A DNA stretch of 6,854 bases from an uncultured Verrucomicrobiota bacterium. GTDB lineage: Bacteria; Verrucomicrobiota; Kiritimatiellia; RFP12; UBA1067. Where the stretch lies: NCBI GenBank assembly GCA_945483525.1, contig CALYRV010000085.1:1-6854 (forward strand), in the 5' to 3' direction. The notes beneath the pieces were generated by a model. It was not told where the DNA came from and did no database searches. It was given only the letters and a program-made list of their open reading frames with translations. A program made the position numbers and the translations under genes. This document shows positions 1-6,766 of the stretch, piece by piece (the first letter of the stretch is position 1; every line of letters begins with the position of its first letter).

Positions 1-59
1 TCGCCCCCGGCTCGAAAGCTTTGCGTGCATCAATTCAAAAAGTGGGATAAGGGTGCAGC

Positions 60-185
60 CTAAGACAAATCGGACCTACGAATGCCAGAATTGTGGTCGG
101 CAAGACGACGCTTCAGGCCGGTTGTCGAACCGATATACCGTTCGGACGGATGATTGACGCTTCGAAGGATGTAGGCGTAGAACAT
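60..185 (-). pseudogene. Truncated GIY-YIG nuclease remnant
   Basis: A 41-codon frame begins MFYAYILRSVNHPSERYIGS and continues through LKRRLADHNSG. This is the N-terminal half of a small GIY-YIG nuclease of the YhbQ-like type: YAYI stands for GIY, then YIG, then the conserved Arg helix and the HNSG turn. Family members usually run to about 80-100 residues, with a Pro/Trp-rich strand and a catalytic Glu further on. Here the match stops right after HNSG and a TAG follows seven codons later. I do not find the missing half in any frame down to base 1, so the gene looks broken by deletion or rearrangement. No good ribosome binding site precedes the ATG. It lies 83 nt beyond the 3' end of the tRNA-Pro gene. 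The family match is clear; whether any product is made is doubtful. Confidence 0.7.
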
Positions 186-211
186 AACTGAATCCGGATG
201 TGCGCAACTTC

Positions 212-231
212 AACAAAGATGGCGCGCCATC
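212..231 (-). terminator. Possible weak intrinsic terminator after tRNA-Pro
   Basis: Bases 218-231 form a perfect 14-nt palindrome, GATGGCGCGCCATC, which can fold as a 5-bp stem with a CGCG loop. On the minus strand it is followed at once by TTTGTT (217-212). It lies about 38 nt past the tRNA 3' end. The stem and T-tract are short, so this is a plausible but weak terminator. A second imperfect hairpin (239-260, 8 of 9 pairs, no T-tract) lies between it and the tRNA. Confidence 0.4.
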
Positions 232-268
232 CGTAGTCGATTTCGCCGTCAGGCGGAATCGCGAAGGA

Positions 269-345
269 TGGTCGGGGCGGCGGGATTTGAACCCACGGCC
301 TTCTGCGCCCAAGGCAGACGCGCTACCAGACTGCGCTACACCCCG
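269..345 (-). tRNA. tRNA-Pro (anticodon TGG)
   Basis: The 77-nt minus-strand sequence folds into a full cloverleaf. The 7-bp acceptor stem is CGGGGTG/CGCCCCG with one G-T pair. The D stem is GCGC/GCGC with an AGTCTGGTA loop. The anticodon stem is TCTGC/GCAGA with loop CTTGGGC, giving anticodon TGG and a G at position 37, as is usual for proline tRNAs. The variable loop has 5 nt and the T arm is GTGGG-TTCAAAT-CCCGC. The discriminator is A and the CCA end is encoded in the DNA. It reads CCN proline codons, mainly CCA/CCG/CCU by wobble. It has its own extended -10 promoter just upstream, and readthrough from the fusion gene 39 nt upstream is also possible. Confidence 0.97.
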
Positions 346-356
346 TGTGTAATGCG

Positions 357-368
357 GATATTATATCA
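357..368 (-). promoter_or_regulatory. Extended -10 promoter for tRNA-Pro
   Basis: On the minus strand these bases read TGATATAATATC: a perfect TG-n-TATAAT extended -10, with the hexamer at 365-360. Transcription would start near 353, about 8 nt before the mature tRNA 5' end, a normal short leader. The -35 position at 17-bp spacing (388-383) reads TTAAAT, matching TTGACA at only three positions, and overlaps the TAA stop of the fusion gene (387-385). The same 12 bases occur in front of cysE. Confidence 0.8.
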
Positions 369-384
369 TAAATCCGCGAAGAAT

Positions 385-3300
385 TTAACGGCGGACCGTA
401 ATCGTACGCGATGATGGTGACGAAACACGACGAGACCACTCAAGAAGCATCGGATAATACTCCTCCGCGATTACACGTTCATCATAACGATGCATACGCT
501 GTTCGATCGTTATCTCTAGCCGCTCGTTAACGACTTCGGACATAACATTCACCTCAAGCCAGACGTCTTCCGGATTCGCCGGGTCGTGTAAGGTGAACGA
601 TTCTGGAAGATGCTCGATCTCAACATACCCTTCGGGAAACACCACCTTCCGTCGGTCGATGCCGCCAGAGCAGGCGGGGATGCATACCGGACTCCGCCTT
701 ATGTCGCCAGTAAGACAGGACGGGAAGCTGAGTGCGGGAATGGTGAGCGTAATCGTATCGCCCTGCACCACCGCGAGATCTGGGATATAGCACGAGAACC
801 GCATAGACGCAGGATAACCGACCGTATCCGTAACCAGTTCACTCGTCGCGGAAGCGGACTGCGCGATCGATCCAAGATACTGCTGGTACACACGTGAGCG
901 CATCTCCGGCAGGATCTCCGCAAAATATCTCCTCCACCCGCCGGTCTCTCCCCGCAGAAAGTTCACGTAGTCATAATCAACCGCGCCGTTAGGACGCACC
1001 CTCATCACGATTTCGGCATCCGTGCCGTTTCGGAGCTCCGGTTTCATGGCGGACACCACAAACTCCTTCTCCGCCATCGGATCAATACACCAGCATCCGT
1101 CGAATCGCGTCGTGCCAAGCGGCGAATACTCGTTCTCGGTCCCGAAGAACATTCCGTCCACACGACAGAGAGCCTGATCATAAGCCTGCGGATAACGCTC
1201 GTCCTCACCACGCAGCGACGAACCGAACACGATGTCCGCCTTGAAGCCCGCACCCTTCATGAGCGCACAAAGCGTGCGGATGTAGTCAAGTCGCGTCGCA
1301 TAGCGCTCCTTCACCACCGTCGCGGGATCAGTCAGCTGCTTCGCGACGGGCAGCTCATAGAGCGACGGACCGGCGATTCGGACATGCTTCGCCATCCAAT
1401 CACGAATCGCCTTCAGCGATTCGTGAGGTCGAGGTTGAAGGTCGAGGTCGAGAATGGAAAGATCCAACGATTCCACGGATGCCGCCTTACGGAGAAATTC
1501 GCAGGTCGCGGCGAAAGTGCCGCGGTCGACGACGAAACTCTTACGCCAGCGATGTCCCGCAGGCTGCGAATCCTCATTCGGAATCCGCTCCGGATCGTCC
1601 ACGCGGCGCCTGTCTTTGCCGACACGGTAGATTAGCACGTCAGTCGGCTCGATGACGTCGAGGTAGAAACGGCCGCGGAACGCATGCGGGGCGTCAGTGA
1701 CGACGGTCTCCGTCACAGTGGTAATGACACTGCCGATCTCCACGGACGGCAGCGTGACGATGAGCTTCTTCGACGCGGGATAACGCGGAGCGACGGCAGC
1801 CCAGTCACAGTCAAGCTCGTTCAGCTCCTTGTCACTGATCATAGCCATCCTGCCATCCGCACCAACGACCGAAGCATGCAGCACCCTGACCTGCCGGACC
1901 AGCGGATTGAACTCGAACTCGAGTTCGGAATTACCTTTCTTGCCGTCGTAAGTCAAGATCTTCTTCACCACGGTGTTAGTGACGATCCAAGAACGTTCTC
2001 CGGTAAAGTCAACGGACATCCCGCGCAGCAGATACTCTATGTCTGCGTCGGCGAGACGGTTCTTATCAAAGACGGAACTGCGGCGCTCGGCCGCCTGAAC
2101 CGCCTTGATGTTCTCGCGCAACGTCAGATACTCCTCGGGCGAAAACTCGAGCGAATTGATCTTCAGCTTGCGCGACAACATGTACTCGCCGTTCGTCACG
2201 ACCGCGGAAAGCCGATATTCGTACGGACCTTCGATTTCCAACGTTTCCGGAATCGACTTCGCCTTTCCGAGCGTCTCACCGAGCGAAACACGAAGCGACT
2301 CCTCAATTCCGGCGGTGGACGAAAGACGCAGCGGAAAACGGCGACTCTCCAACGCGGTGCGGTTCGAGAGTAGCATGTTCGCAACCCCAAGATTCCTCGA
2401 TAGCCATCCTGTGATCAGCTGAATCTCGGAATTGCCGCGGAGCAACGCCTCCGGGACCTTCGCAACAATCTTCGCCGTCAACGGACATGACACATCCTGA
2501 AGATCCGTCGGCAGAATCTCGTACTTCAGAAGCTTCGCCCCTGGGAAGGTTCTGGCGACGGTCTCTTCGAAATACTGACGCCGGTCGGTAGGCTTGGCAC
2601 AAAGAAACCGCTGACGAAAAACGTTGTCGTTGAGCCCCTTGAAGATGATCTCGCTCTCGACCATCAGCGATCCGGCCTCGTCGAGTACCGCAGTGGAATT
2701 GATCTTCAGCAGATTGTCATCCGCCGGCGGCGTCGGCGTCGTCAGCAAGATCTCGCCGTCCGGCCTCGCGACAAGATACGAACAATCGCTCTCGTACGAC
2801 GGCAGAAAATCCCTAGTAGACTCCGCCGTCGGATCGAGCAGGATGTACTTCTGGCGCCCGCCTTCACCTCCTTTCTCAACCTCGTTCTCCACCGCCACGA
2901 TCGCGTGATTGAAATACGGCGACGGGACATCGGGATCCATCTTCGCCGATCCGGCCATAATGAGAACGGGATACGCATTGAAACCGGCCATGCGGAGCAT
3001 CGCCGTGAGGAGTCCCGCCTTGTCTCGGCATACTCCATAACGCTTGTCGAAGGTGATATCCACATCATGCGGCGCATAACCCGGAGACTTGTCCTCCATG
3101 GTGAGTCCCATGTACCGAATCTCTTGACTCACGAACTTGAAGATCGCCTTCATAAGCGCCTCGTTTCCACCTCCAACTCCAACTTCTCTCTCCAACTCAC
3201 GCACCTTCGCGATCATCGCGGCGTTGGTCTTCGCAAGGTGCGGGGCGCAGAGATCCCAGTACCACTTCGACATCTCCTGCCAGTTCCTCGCGGTCGAAAT

Positions 3301-5052
3301 GTAAAGGTGCTGAAGCTGACGGTAAGGAGATGGCATGGACGGCTCATAAAACGCTTGCGGAGAATTCGTCGCGCACCATTCCATCGTCACCGATCCGTCA
3401 TCGTTCGTGACCGCGGAATGAACAATGTTCCCGATCGGATGACGGATGGCGACGCTCTGGAGCGGACGATCCTTCGGACACTTCACGCGCAATGAGGAGC
3501 GGAGGATCGGAGAGAAATCTTCGAAAACCGATATGTCCGCCCACTGATCCTGACAGCGGGCGGCGAAGGTCGAACGCGTCTTCTTGATATAGACGATGTC
3601 TCCGACCTTCACCCCGGGAATGTTGCATATGATCTGACGATCCAACGGATCATAGATGTTCGCAACCGTCGAGGAATTATCCGTCGACTCCTTGACAAGC
3701 TCCGCAAGATCAAGGACATTCGTCGCGCCGTTAGGCGAAATGATCGCGACCTCGACGAATTCCGCTGCGCCGTAACGCCGGCTGTAACCGAGTCCGTCGC
3801 TGGAAAGCTCGCGCCTTCCCTTCTCGGTCAGCGCCTTCTGCCAGGTCTCAGAGACCGACCGGAAAGTTCCGTCGGCGAAATACTCGATTTCCTCGCGGTT
3901 GTCGAGAGTGACGGTATCCGCGTCGGGATAATCCTTCGCGGCGACTTCAGCCCGCAGCGCCGAACCCGTCAGCGCGCAAAGGATGATCAGCAGTATAATG
4001 TTGACTTTCTTGCTCATGGTGATTACCGTTGCGATTATGGTCAGTATCAGACCCCAGTAGTGGAAAGCGTCGTCGACATACACGGTCATCTTCGCGAACG
4101 TGAAGAGCGCGACCAGCATCAACGCAATCGAGGCGGGACGGATTCCACGCATGACACCCTTCACGATCCTGCTCGACCTAAACTTCTCAAGCGATGACAA
4201 CGCCGCGTAAACGAGGACGGACCCCGGCAACAGGAGCATCGCGCTCGAAATCAGCGCGCCAGGAACACCGGCGAGCCTGTAGCCGAAAAATGTCGCACAG
4301 TTAACGCCAACGGGACCGGGAGTCATCTGCGAGAGCGCCATGATATCACCGAATTCATTTTCCGCGATCTGCAGATACGGAGCGGACTCGCCGATGAAGT
4401 CATGAAGATACATCGGCACGATCACGAAACCGCCGCCGAAACAGAGCGCTCCGTACTGTGCAAAAAGAAGGAGCGGGAAGAATGAAACAGAGTTGAAGCG
4501 CGGAGTTGAAGGCGCAGGTGAACGCGAAGGGGCGGTGGTAGACAGCCCGAGCAGCATCGCGAGGACGAGGACGAGCGCGATGTGGACGTGGAAATAGCCG
4601 ATGGCGAAGATGCTGGCGACCATCAGCGAGTATGCGAAGGTATCGGGAAGCGATTTGCGCCAGCTCTTGGCAATCGTCGCGGCAATAATGCCAGTGAGCG
4701 CTGCGCGAAGTCCTACGAACGCACTTTCGAGCCATGGATTACCGAGCGGAAACAATTTATAGCAAATCGACACTCCGATGAAAATCATCACCGCCGGAAT
4801 CGCTACCGCTATGACGCCGACGAGCGCTCCAATCTTACCCGCACGTTTACGTCCGATATAGACGGCAGTATGCGTAGCAATGAGTCCGGGAATCATCTGA
4901 AAAACCGGCAGATGATCGATGAACTCACCTTCCTTGGTCCAGCCAAGCTTCGCAAAACGGCGGTCGGCAACCATCAGGATGGAATAGCCCCCTCCGATCA
5001 CGAAGAGCGAAATCCGGAACAGCTCGAAAAATATCTGCCAGAGGTTTTTCAT
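385..5052 (-). CDS. CHR-family transporter fused to two periplasmic DUF3857/transglutaminase-like units
   Basis: This 1555-residue protein is continuous, with no stop. Residues 1-365 are a two-domain CHR (ChrA-like) transporter. The N-half has GGGYSIL (20-26) and QMIPGL (52-57), then a Ser/Pro/Thr linker (172-190). The C-half has CFGGGF (204-209) and ALSQMTPGPVG (239-249). The family exports chromate or moves sulfate; the substrate here is unknown. The last helix (about 347-368) has lysines on its N side, so the rest should lie in the periplasm. Unit A holds DUF3857 (~380-560), a transglutaminase-like core (~600-745) with Cys675, His716 and Asp740, and a DUF3858-like beta region (~780-990). 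Unit B (~1005-1555) repeats this order, but the Cys and His positions are Arg1254 and Gln1293; Asp1324 remains. Family transglutaminase folds may act as proteases or transamidases; the reaction here is unknown. The start is set by the ATGA overlap with the preceding gene, which suggests coupled translation. An internal ATG (4017-4015, Met346) followed by a signal-peptide-like stretch could give a separate 1210-residue exported protein. Confidence 0.85.
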   Translation of the reverse strand: MKNLWQIFFELFRISLFVIGGGYSILMVADRRFAKLGWTKEGEFIDHLPVFQMIPGLIATHTAVYIGRKRAGKIGALVGVIAVAIPAVMIFIGVSICYKLFPLGNPWLESAFVGLRAALTGIIAATIAKSWRKSLPDTFAYSLMVASIFAIGYFHVHIALVLVLAMLLGLSTTAPSRSPAPSTPRFNSVSFFPLLLFAQYGALCFGGGFVIVPMYLHDFIGESAPYLQIAENEFGDIMALSQMTPGPVGVNCATFFGYRLAGVPGALISSAMLLLPGSVLVYAALSSLEKFRSSRIVKGVMRGIRPASIALMLVALFTFAKMTVYVDDAFHYWGLILTIIATVITMSKKVNIILLIILCALTGSALRAEVAAKDYPDADTVTLDNREEIEYFADGTFRSVSETWQKALTEKGRRELSSDGLGYSRRYGAAEFVEVAIISPNGATNVLDLAELVKESTDNSSTVANIYDPLDRQIICNIPGVKVGDIVYIKKTRSTFAARCQDQWADISVFEDFSPILRSSLRVKCPKDRPLQSVAIRHPIGNIVHSAVTNDDGSVTMEWCATNSPQAFYEPSMPSPYRQLQHLYISTARNWQEMSKWYWDLCAPHLAKTNAAMIAKVRELEREVGVGGGNEALMKAIFKFVSQEIRYMGLTMEDKSPGYAPHDVDITFDKRYGVCRDKAGLLTAMLRMAGFNAYPVLIMAGSAKMDPDVPSPYFNHAIVAVENEVEKGGEGGRQKYILLDPTAESTRDFLPSYESDCSYLVARPDGEILLTTPTPPADDNLLKINSTAVLDEAGSLMVESEIIFKGLNDNVFRQRFLCAKPTDRRQYFEETVARTFPGAKLLKYEILPTDLQDVSCPLTAKIVAKVPEALLRGNSEIQLITGWLSRNLGVANMLLSNRTALESRRFPLRLSSTAGIEESLRVSLGETLGKAKSIPETLEIEGPYEYRLSAVVTNGEYMLSRKLKINSLEFSPEEYLTLRENIKAVQAAERRSSVFDKNRLADADIEYLLRGMSVDFTGERSWIVTNTVVKKILTYDGKKGNSELEFEFNPLVRQVRVLHASVVGADGRMAMISDKELNELDCDWAAVAPRYPASKKLIVTLPSVEIGSVITTVTETVVTDAPHAFRGRFYLDVIEPTDVLIYRVGKDRRRVDDPERIPNEDSQPAGHRWRKSFVVDRGTFAATCEFLRKAASVESLDLSILDLDLQPRPHESLKAIRDWMAKHVRIAGPSLYELPVAKQLTDPATVVKERYATRLDYIRTLCALMKGAGFKADIVFGSSLRGEDERYPQAYDQALCRVDGMFFGTENEYSPLGTTRFDGCWCIDPMAEKEFVVSAMKPELRNGTDAEIVMRVRPNGAVDYDYVNFLRGETGGWRRYFAEILPEMRSRVYQQYLGSIAQSASATSELVTDTVGYPASMRFSCYIPDLAVVQGDTITLTIPALSFPSCLTGDIRRSPVCIPACSGGIDRRKVVFPEGYVEIEHLPESFTLHDPANPEDVWLEVNVMSEVVNERLEITIEQRMHRYDERVIAEEYYPMLLEWSRRVSSPSSRTITVRR
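1400..1426. repeat. Perfect 11-bp inverted repeat inside the fusion gene
   Basis: TCACGAATCGC and GCGATTCGTGA flank the 5-nt loop CTTCA, making an uninterrupted 11-bp stem. It lies in the coding region for about residues 1209-1217 (ESLKAIRD), within the inactive second transglutaminase-like domain. No T-tract follows on either strand, so it is not a typical terminator. Its role, if any, is unknown. Confidence 0.6.
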
Positions 5053-5885
5053 TTCACTCGGACGAAAAGTGCAAAATGATCGGACAGTTCATCAGGGTAC
5101 TGGGTCAAAGGAATGCCATCGATCTTGAATCCTCGGACTAAGATGTGGTCCAGCGCCGAGTTTCCGTAGCGACGATTCGGATGAGTCCAGCGGCGTTTCT
5201 CGGGCATGAACTTCAGCACATTCGTGAAACCCGCCTGCTCGAGCATGTCGAAGATCCGCTCCCCCTCAAACTCCTTACGCCAGGGATCGGAGTTGAAATC
5301 GCCGGCGACGATCACCGGCACGGCGGTTCTGCCGCGCTTCGACTTCTCCTGCTCGACAAGCTGTTCTACGGGAAGCCTCCGCTTTTCACGATTAGCCGCC
5401 TTCTTCTCCTCCGTCGTATCGCCGTAATTGGATTTAAGGTGCACGCAATAGACAGAGGCCGTAACTGCAGGCTCGAAAACGACCATGGCGTGCGCATATC
5501 CTCGCGGAGGAATCACACCCTTTTTCGACTTCCAGAGGCTCCAGTTACAATTCGCGACCGGCAAGGTGGTGACAATCGCATCCTGCTGCATATCAAAGCG
5601 ATCGCGCCGACGATAACCGGTGACGACCGCAGTCTTGAGATTCGTAATGCCGATCGCCTTCACAAGTTCTGCGGTGACCTGCGGCCCACGCATCTCGTTA
5701 AGACAAATAATCACATCCTCCTTGAAAGTAGGGTCGAGCTTCGCAATCCCAGCACGAAGCATTTCCCCTGCGACCTGGATCGTAGCCGCCTCAACGGATT
5801 CATTAGCGCGATGTTCAGCCCGTCCAGAGGGAAACCAGTTCCCGTTCCAGGTGCCGACGATAACCGCTAGAAGAATCGCAAACAT
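5049..5885 (-). CDS. Endonuclease/exonuclease/phosphatase-family enzyme, possibly exported
   Basis: A 278-residue metal-dependent phosphoesterase of the EEP fold (relatives include DNase I, exonuclease III and sphingomyelinase-type phosphodiesterases). All hallmark motifs are present in order: TWNGN with Asn14, LNEMRG with metal ligand Glu64, VHLKSN with His149, AGDFNSDP with Asp196 and Asn198, LDHILV with Asp246/His247, and LSDHF with the final Asp269/His270. The substrate (DNA, RNA, sugar phosphate, lipid) cannot be told from these motifs. The N-terminus MFAILLAVIVG is hydrophobic but short and leads straight into the first strand, so it is either a minimal signal sequence or just a buried strand; export is uncertain. 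AGGTGG (5894-5889) precedes the ATG by 3 nt, with TAGAGG (5902-5897) further upstream. cysE ends 28 nt before it, and its TGA overlaps the ATG of the fusion gene, so it is a middle cistron. Confidence 0.88.
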   Translation of the reverse strand: MFAILLAVIVGTWNGNWFPSGRAEHRANESVEAATIQVAGEMLRAGIAKLDPTFKEDVIICLNEMRGPQVTAELVKAIGITNLKTAVVTGYRRRDRFDMQQDAIVTTLPVANCNWSLWKSKKGVIPPRGYAHAMVVFEPAVTASVYCVHLKSNYGDTTEEKKAANREKRRLPVEQLVEQEKSKRGRTAVPVIVAGDFNSDPWRKEFEGERIFDMLEQAGFTNVLKFMPEKRRWTHPNRRYGNSALDHILVRGFKIDGIPLTQYPDELSDHFALFVRVK

Positions 5886-5913
5886 CCGCCACCTAACCTC
5901 TAAAGTCCAACAG

Positions 5914-6660
5914 CTACATCTTCTTGATCGTCGGTGCCGGCGGCTTGTTATATACGCGGCTATTCGGCGGAACCGAGGTAATCAGCCACACGCTGCCGCC
6001 GATCTCAGAGCCCTTGCCGATAGTCGTGCTTCCGCCGAGAATGGTGGCACCGGCGTAAATAACAACGTCGTCTTCGACATTCGGATGCCGCTTAATGCCC
6101 TTCACGAGCGCTCCAGTCTCCGGATCCTTGTCAAACGAAAGCGCACCCAAGGTCACGCCCTGATAAAGCTTAACGTTGCGTCCAATCACACAGGTTTCGC
6201 CGATAACGACGCCAGTGCCATGGTCGATAAAGAAACGTTCGCCGATCGTTGCGCCGGGATGAATGTCGATGCCGGTCTTCGAGTGGGCGAGTTCCGACAT
6301 GATGCGCGGAATGATCGGCACCCTGAGCGCATAGAGCTCGTGGGCCATGCGGTGAATGGTGACGGCGTAAAGCCCAGGGTAGGCCATGACGACCTCCATC
6401 GGACTCGTCGCCGCAGGGTCCCCCTCATAGGCTGCCTGCACATCGGTCTCTACCAGCCGTTTCACTTCCGACATCCGCGAAATGAATTCGGCGACAATCG
6501 CCTTGGCGTCGCGTCCGGGACACAGCAGCGCGACTTCCTTCTCGAGGTCAGCGGCGATTTCGGGGATCTGATCGCGCGCACCAAGGTCAGCATATACGCA
6601 GGGATGCAGCGCGGCCAGTCCGTGCTGCACGATATGTTCGATTCTCTGTGGCAAGGTCAT
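5914..6660 (-). CDS. cysE: Serine O-acetyltransferase (EpsC-type)
   Basis: A 248-residue enzyme that transfers acetyl from acetyl-CoA to L-serine, giving O-acetylserine, the acceptor of sulfide in cysteine synthesis; it acts in the cytosol. An N-terminal helical part contains ETDVQAAYEGDPAA (71-84) and YPGLYAVTIHRMAHEL (94-109). It is followed by a left-handed beta-helix of hexapeptide repeats (about 130-226). Catalytic residues by family comparison are Asp132 in TGIDIHPG, Asp146/His147 in IDHGTG and His192 in KRHPN. The tail PPNSRVYNKPPAPTIKKM lacks the C-terminal Ile of enterobacterial CysE that docks into cysteine synthase. I chose the ATG at 6660 because the family N-terminus starts there and the promoter -10 lies inside the 28-codon upstream TTG extension (to 6744), whose Arg-rich sequence looks non-coding. 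No Shine-Dalgarno precedes the ATG. It is the first gene of the probable three-gene operon. Confidence 0.95.
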   Translation of the reverse strand: MTLPQRIEHIVQHGLAALHPCVYADLGARDQIPEIAADLEKEVALLCPGRDAKAIVAEFISRMSEVKRLVETDVQAAYEGDPAATSPMEVVMAYPGLYAVTIHRMAHELYALRVPIIPRIMSELAHSKTGIDIHPGATIGERFFIDHGTGVVIGETCVIGRNVKLYQGVTLGALSFDKDPETGALVKGIKRHPNVEDDVVIYAGATILGGSTTIGKGSEIGGSVWLITSVPPNSRVYNKPPAPTIKKM

Positions 6661-6664
6661 AATT

Positions 6665-6676
6665 GATATTATATCA
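6665..6676 (-). promoter_or_regulatory. cysE: Extended -10 promoter of the cysE operon
   Basis: The minus strand reads TGATATAATATC, a perfect TG-n-TATAAT with the hexamer at 6673-6668. Seven bases (ATCAATT) separate TATAAT from the ATG at 6660. Transcription should therefore start at about 6661-6660, giving a leaderless or nearly leaderless mRNA. The -35 position at 17-bp spacing (6696-6691, CGCAGG) shows no match to TTGACA, as is common when the -10 is extended. Confidence 0.8.
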
Positions 6677-6766
6677 CATCTCCCTGCCCTCCTGCGGCAC
6701 GCGGGCCGTAGACTTTTCCATCTGAAGGCGCTTTTCAGGCGCAAGAGCCGTTTTCTTGCTGGTGAT

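Noticed and set aside
1..59. Possible coding tail at the left edge
   Set aside because: Short open frames exist on both strands, but none shows a motif or continues the GIY-YIG protein.
76..312. 78-codon minus-strand frame overlapping the tRNA
   Set aside because: It runs through the tRNA-Pro gene and reads the GIY-YIG remnant in another frame. The product is basic and matches no family I know.
1426..1454. Short GTCGAGG-type direct repeats, and CTCCAACT-type repeats near 3172-3199
   Set aside because: They encode simple peptide patterns (LDLDL; ELEREVGVGGG) in the fusion protein. Ordinary low-complexity coding explains them; the spacing is not that of CRISPR or iterons.
1914..1927. 14-nt palindrome CGAACTCGAGTTCG
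   Set aside because: It falls in codons for an alternating Glu/Leu/Phe strand (ELEFEF). Repeated GAG/GAA and TTC codons produce such palindromes easily.
1684..2373. 229-codon plus-strand open frame
   Set aside because: It lies antisense to the fusion gene, whose frame has clear domain matches. The product is rich in Arg/His/Asp and has no recognisable motif: a shadow of biased codon use.
5145..5870. 241-codon plus-strand open frame
   Set aside because: It is antisense to the EEP enzyme, which carries all its catalytic motifs on the other strand.
5620..6666. 348-codon plus-strand open frame across the cysE/EEP junction
   Set aside because: It is antisense to two well-supported genes and their intergenic gap. 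The long His/Arg/Asn-rich product resembles no family.
6661..6744. TTG-initiated 28-residue N-terminal extension of CysE
   Set aside because: The promoter -10 lies inside it, the sequence is Arg-rich and unlike the family, and normal CysE begins at the ATG at 6660.
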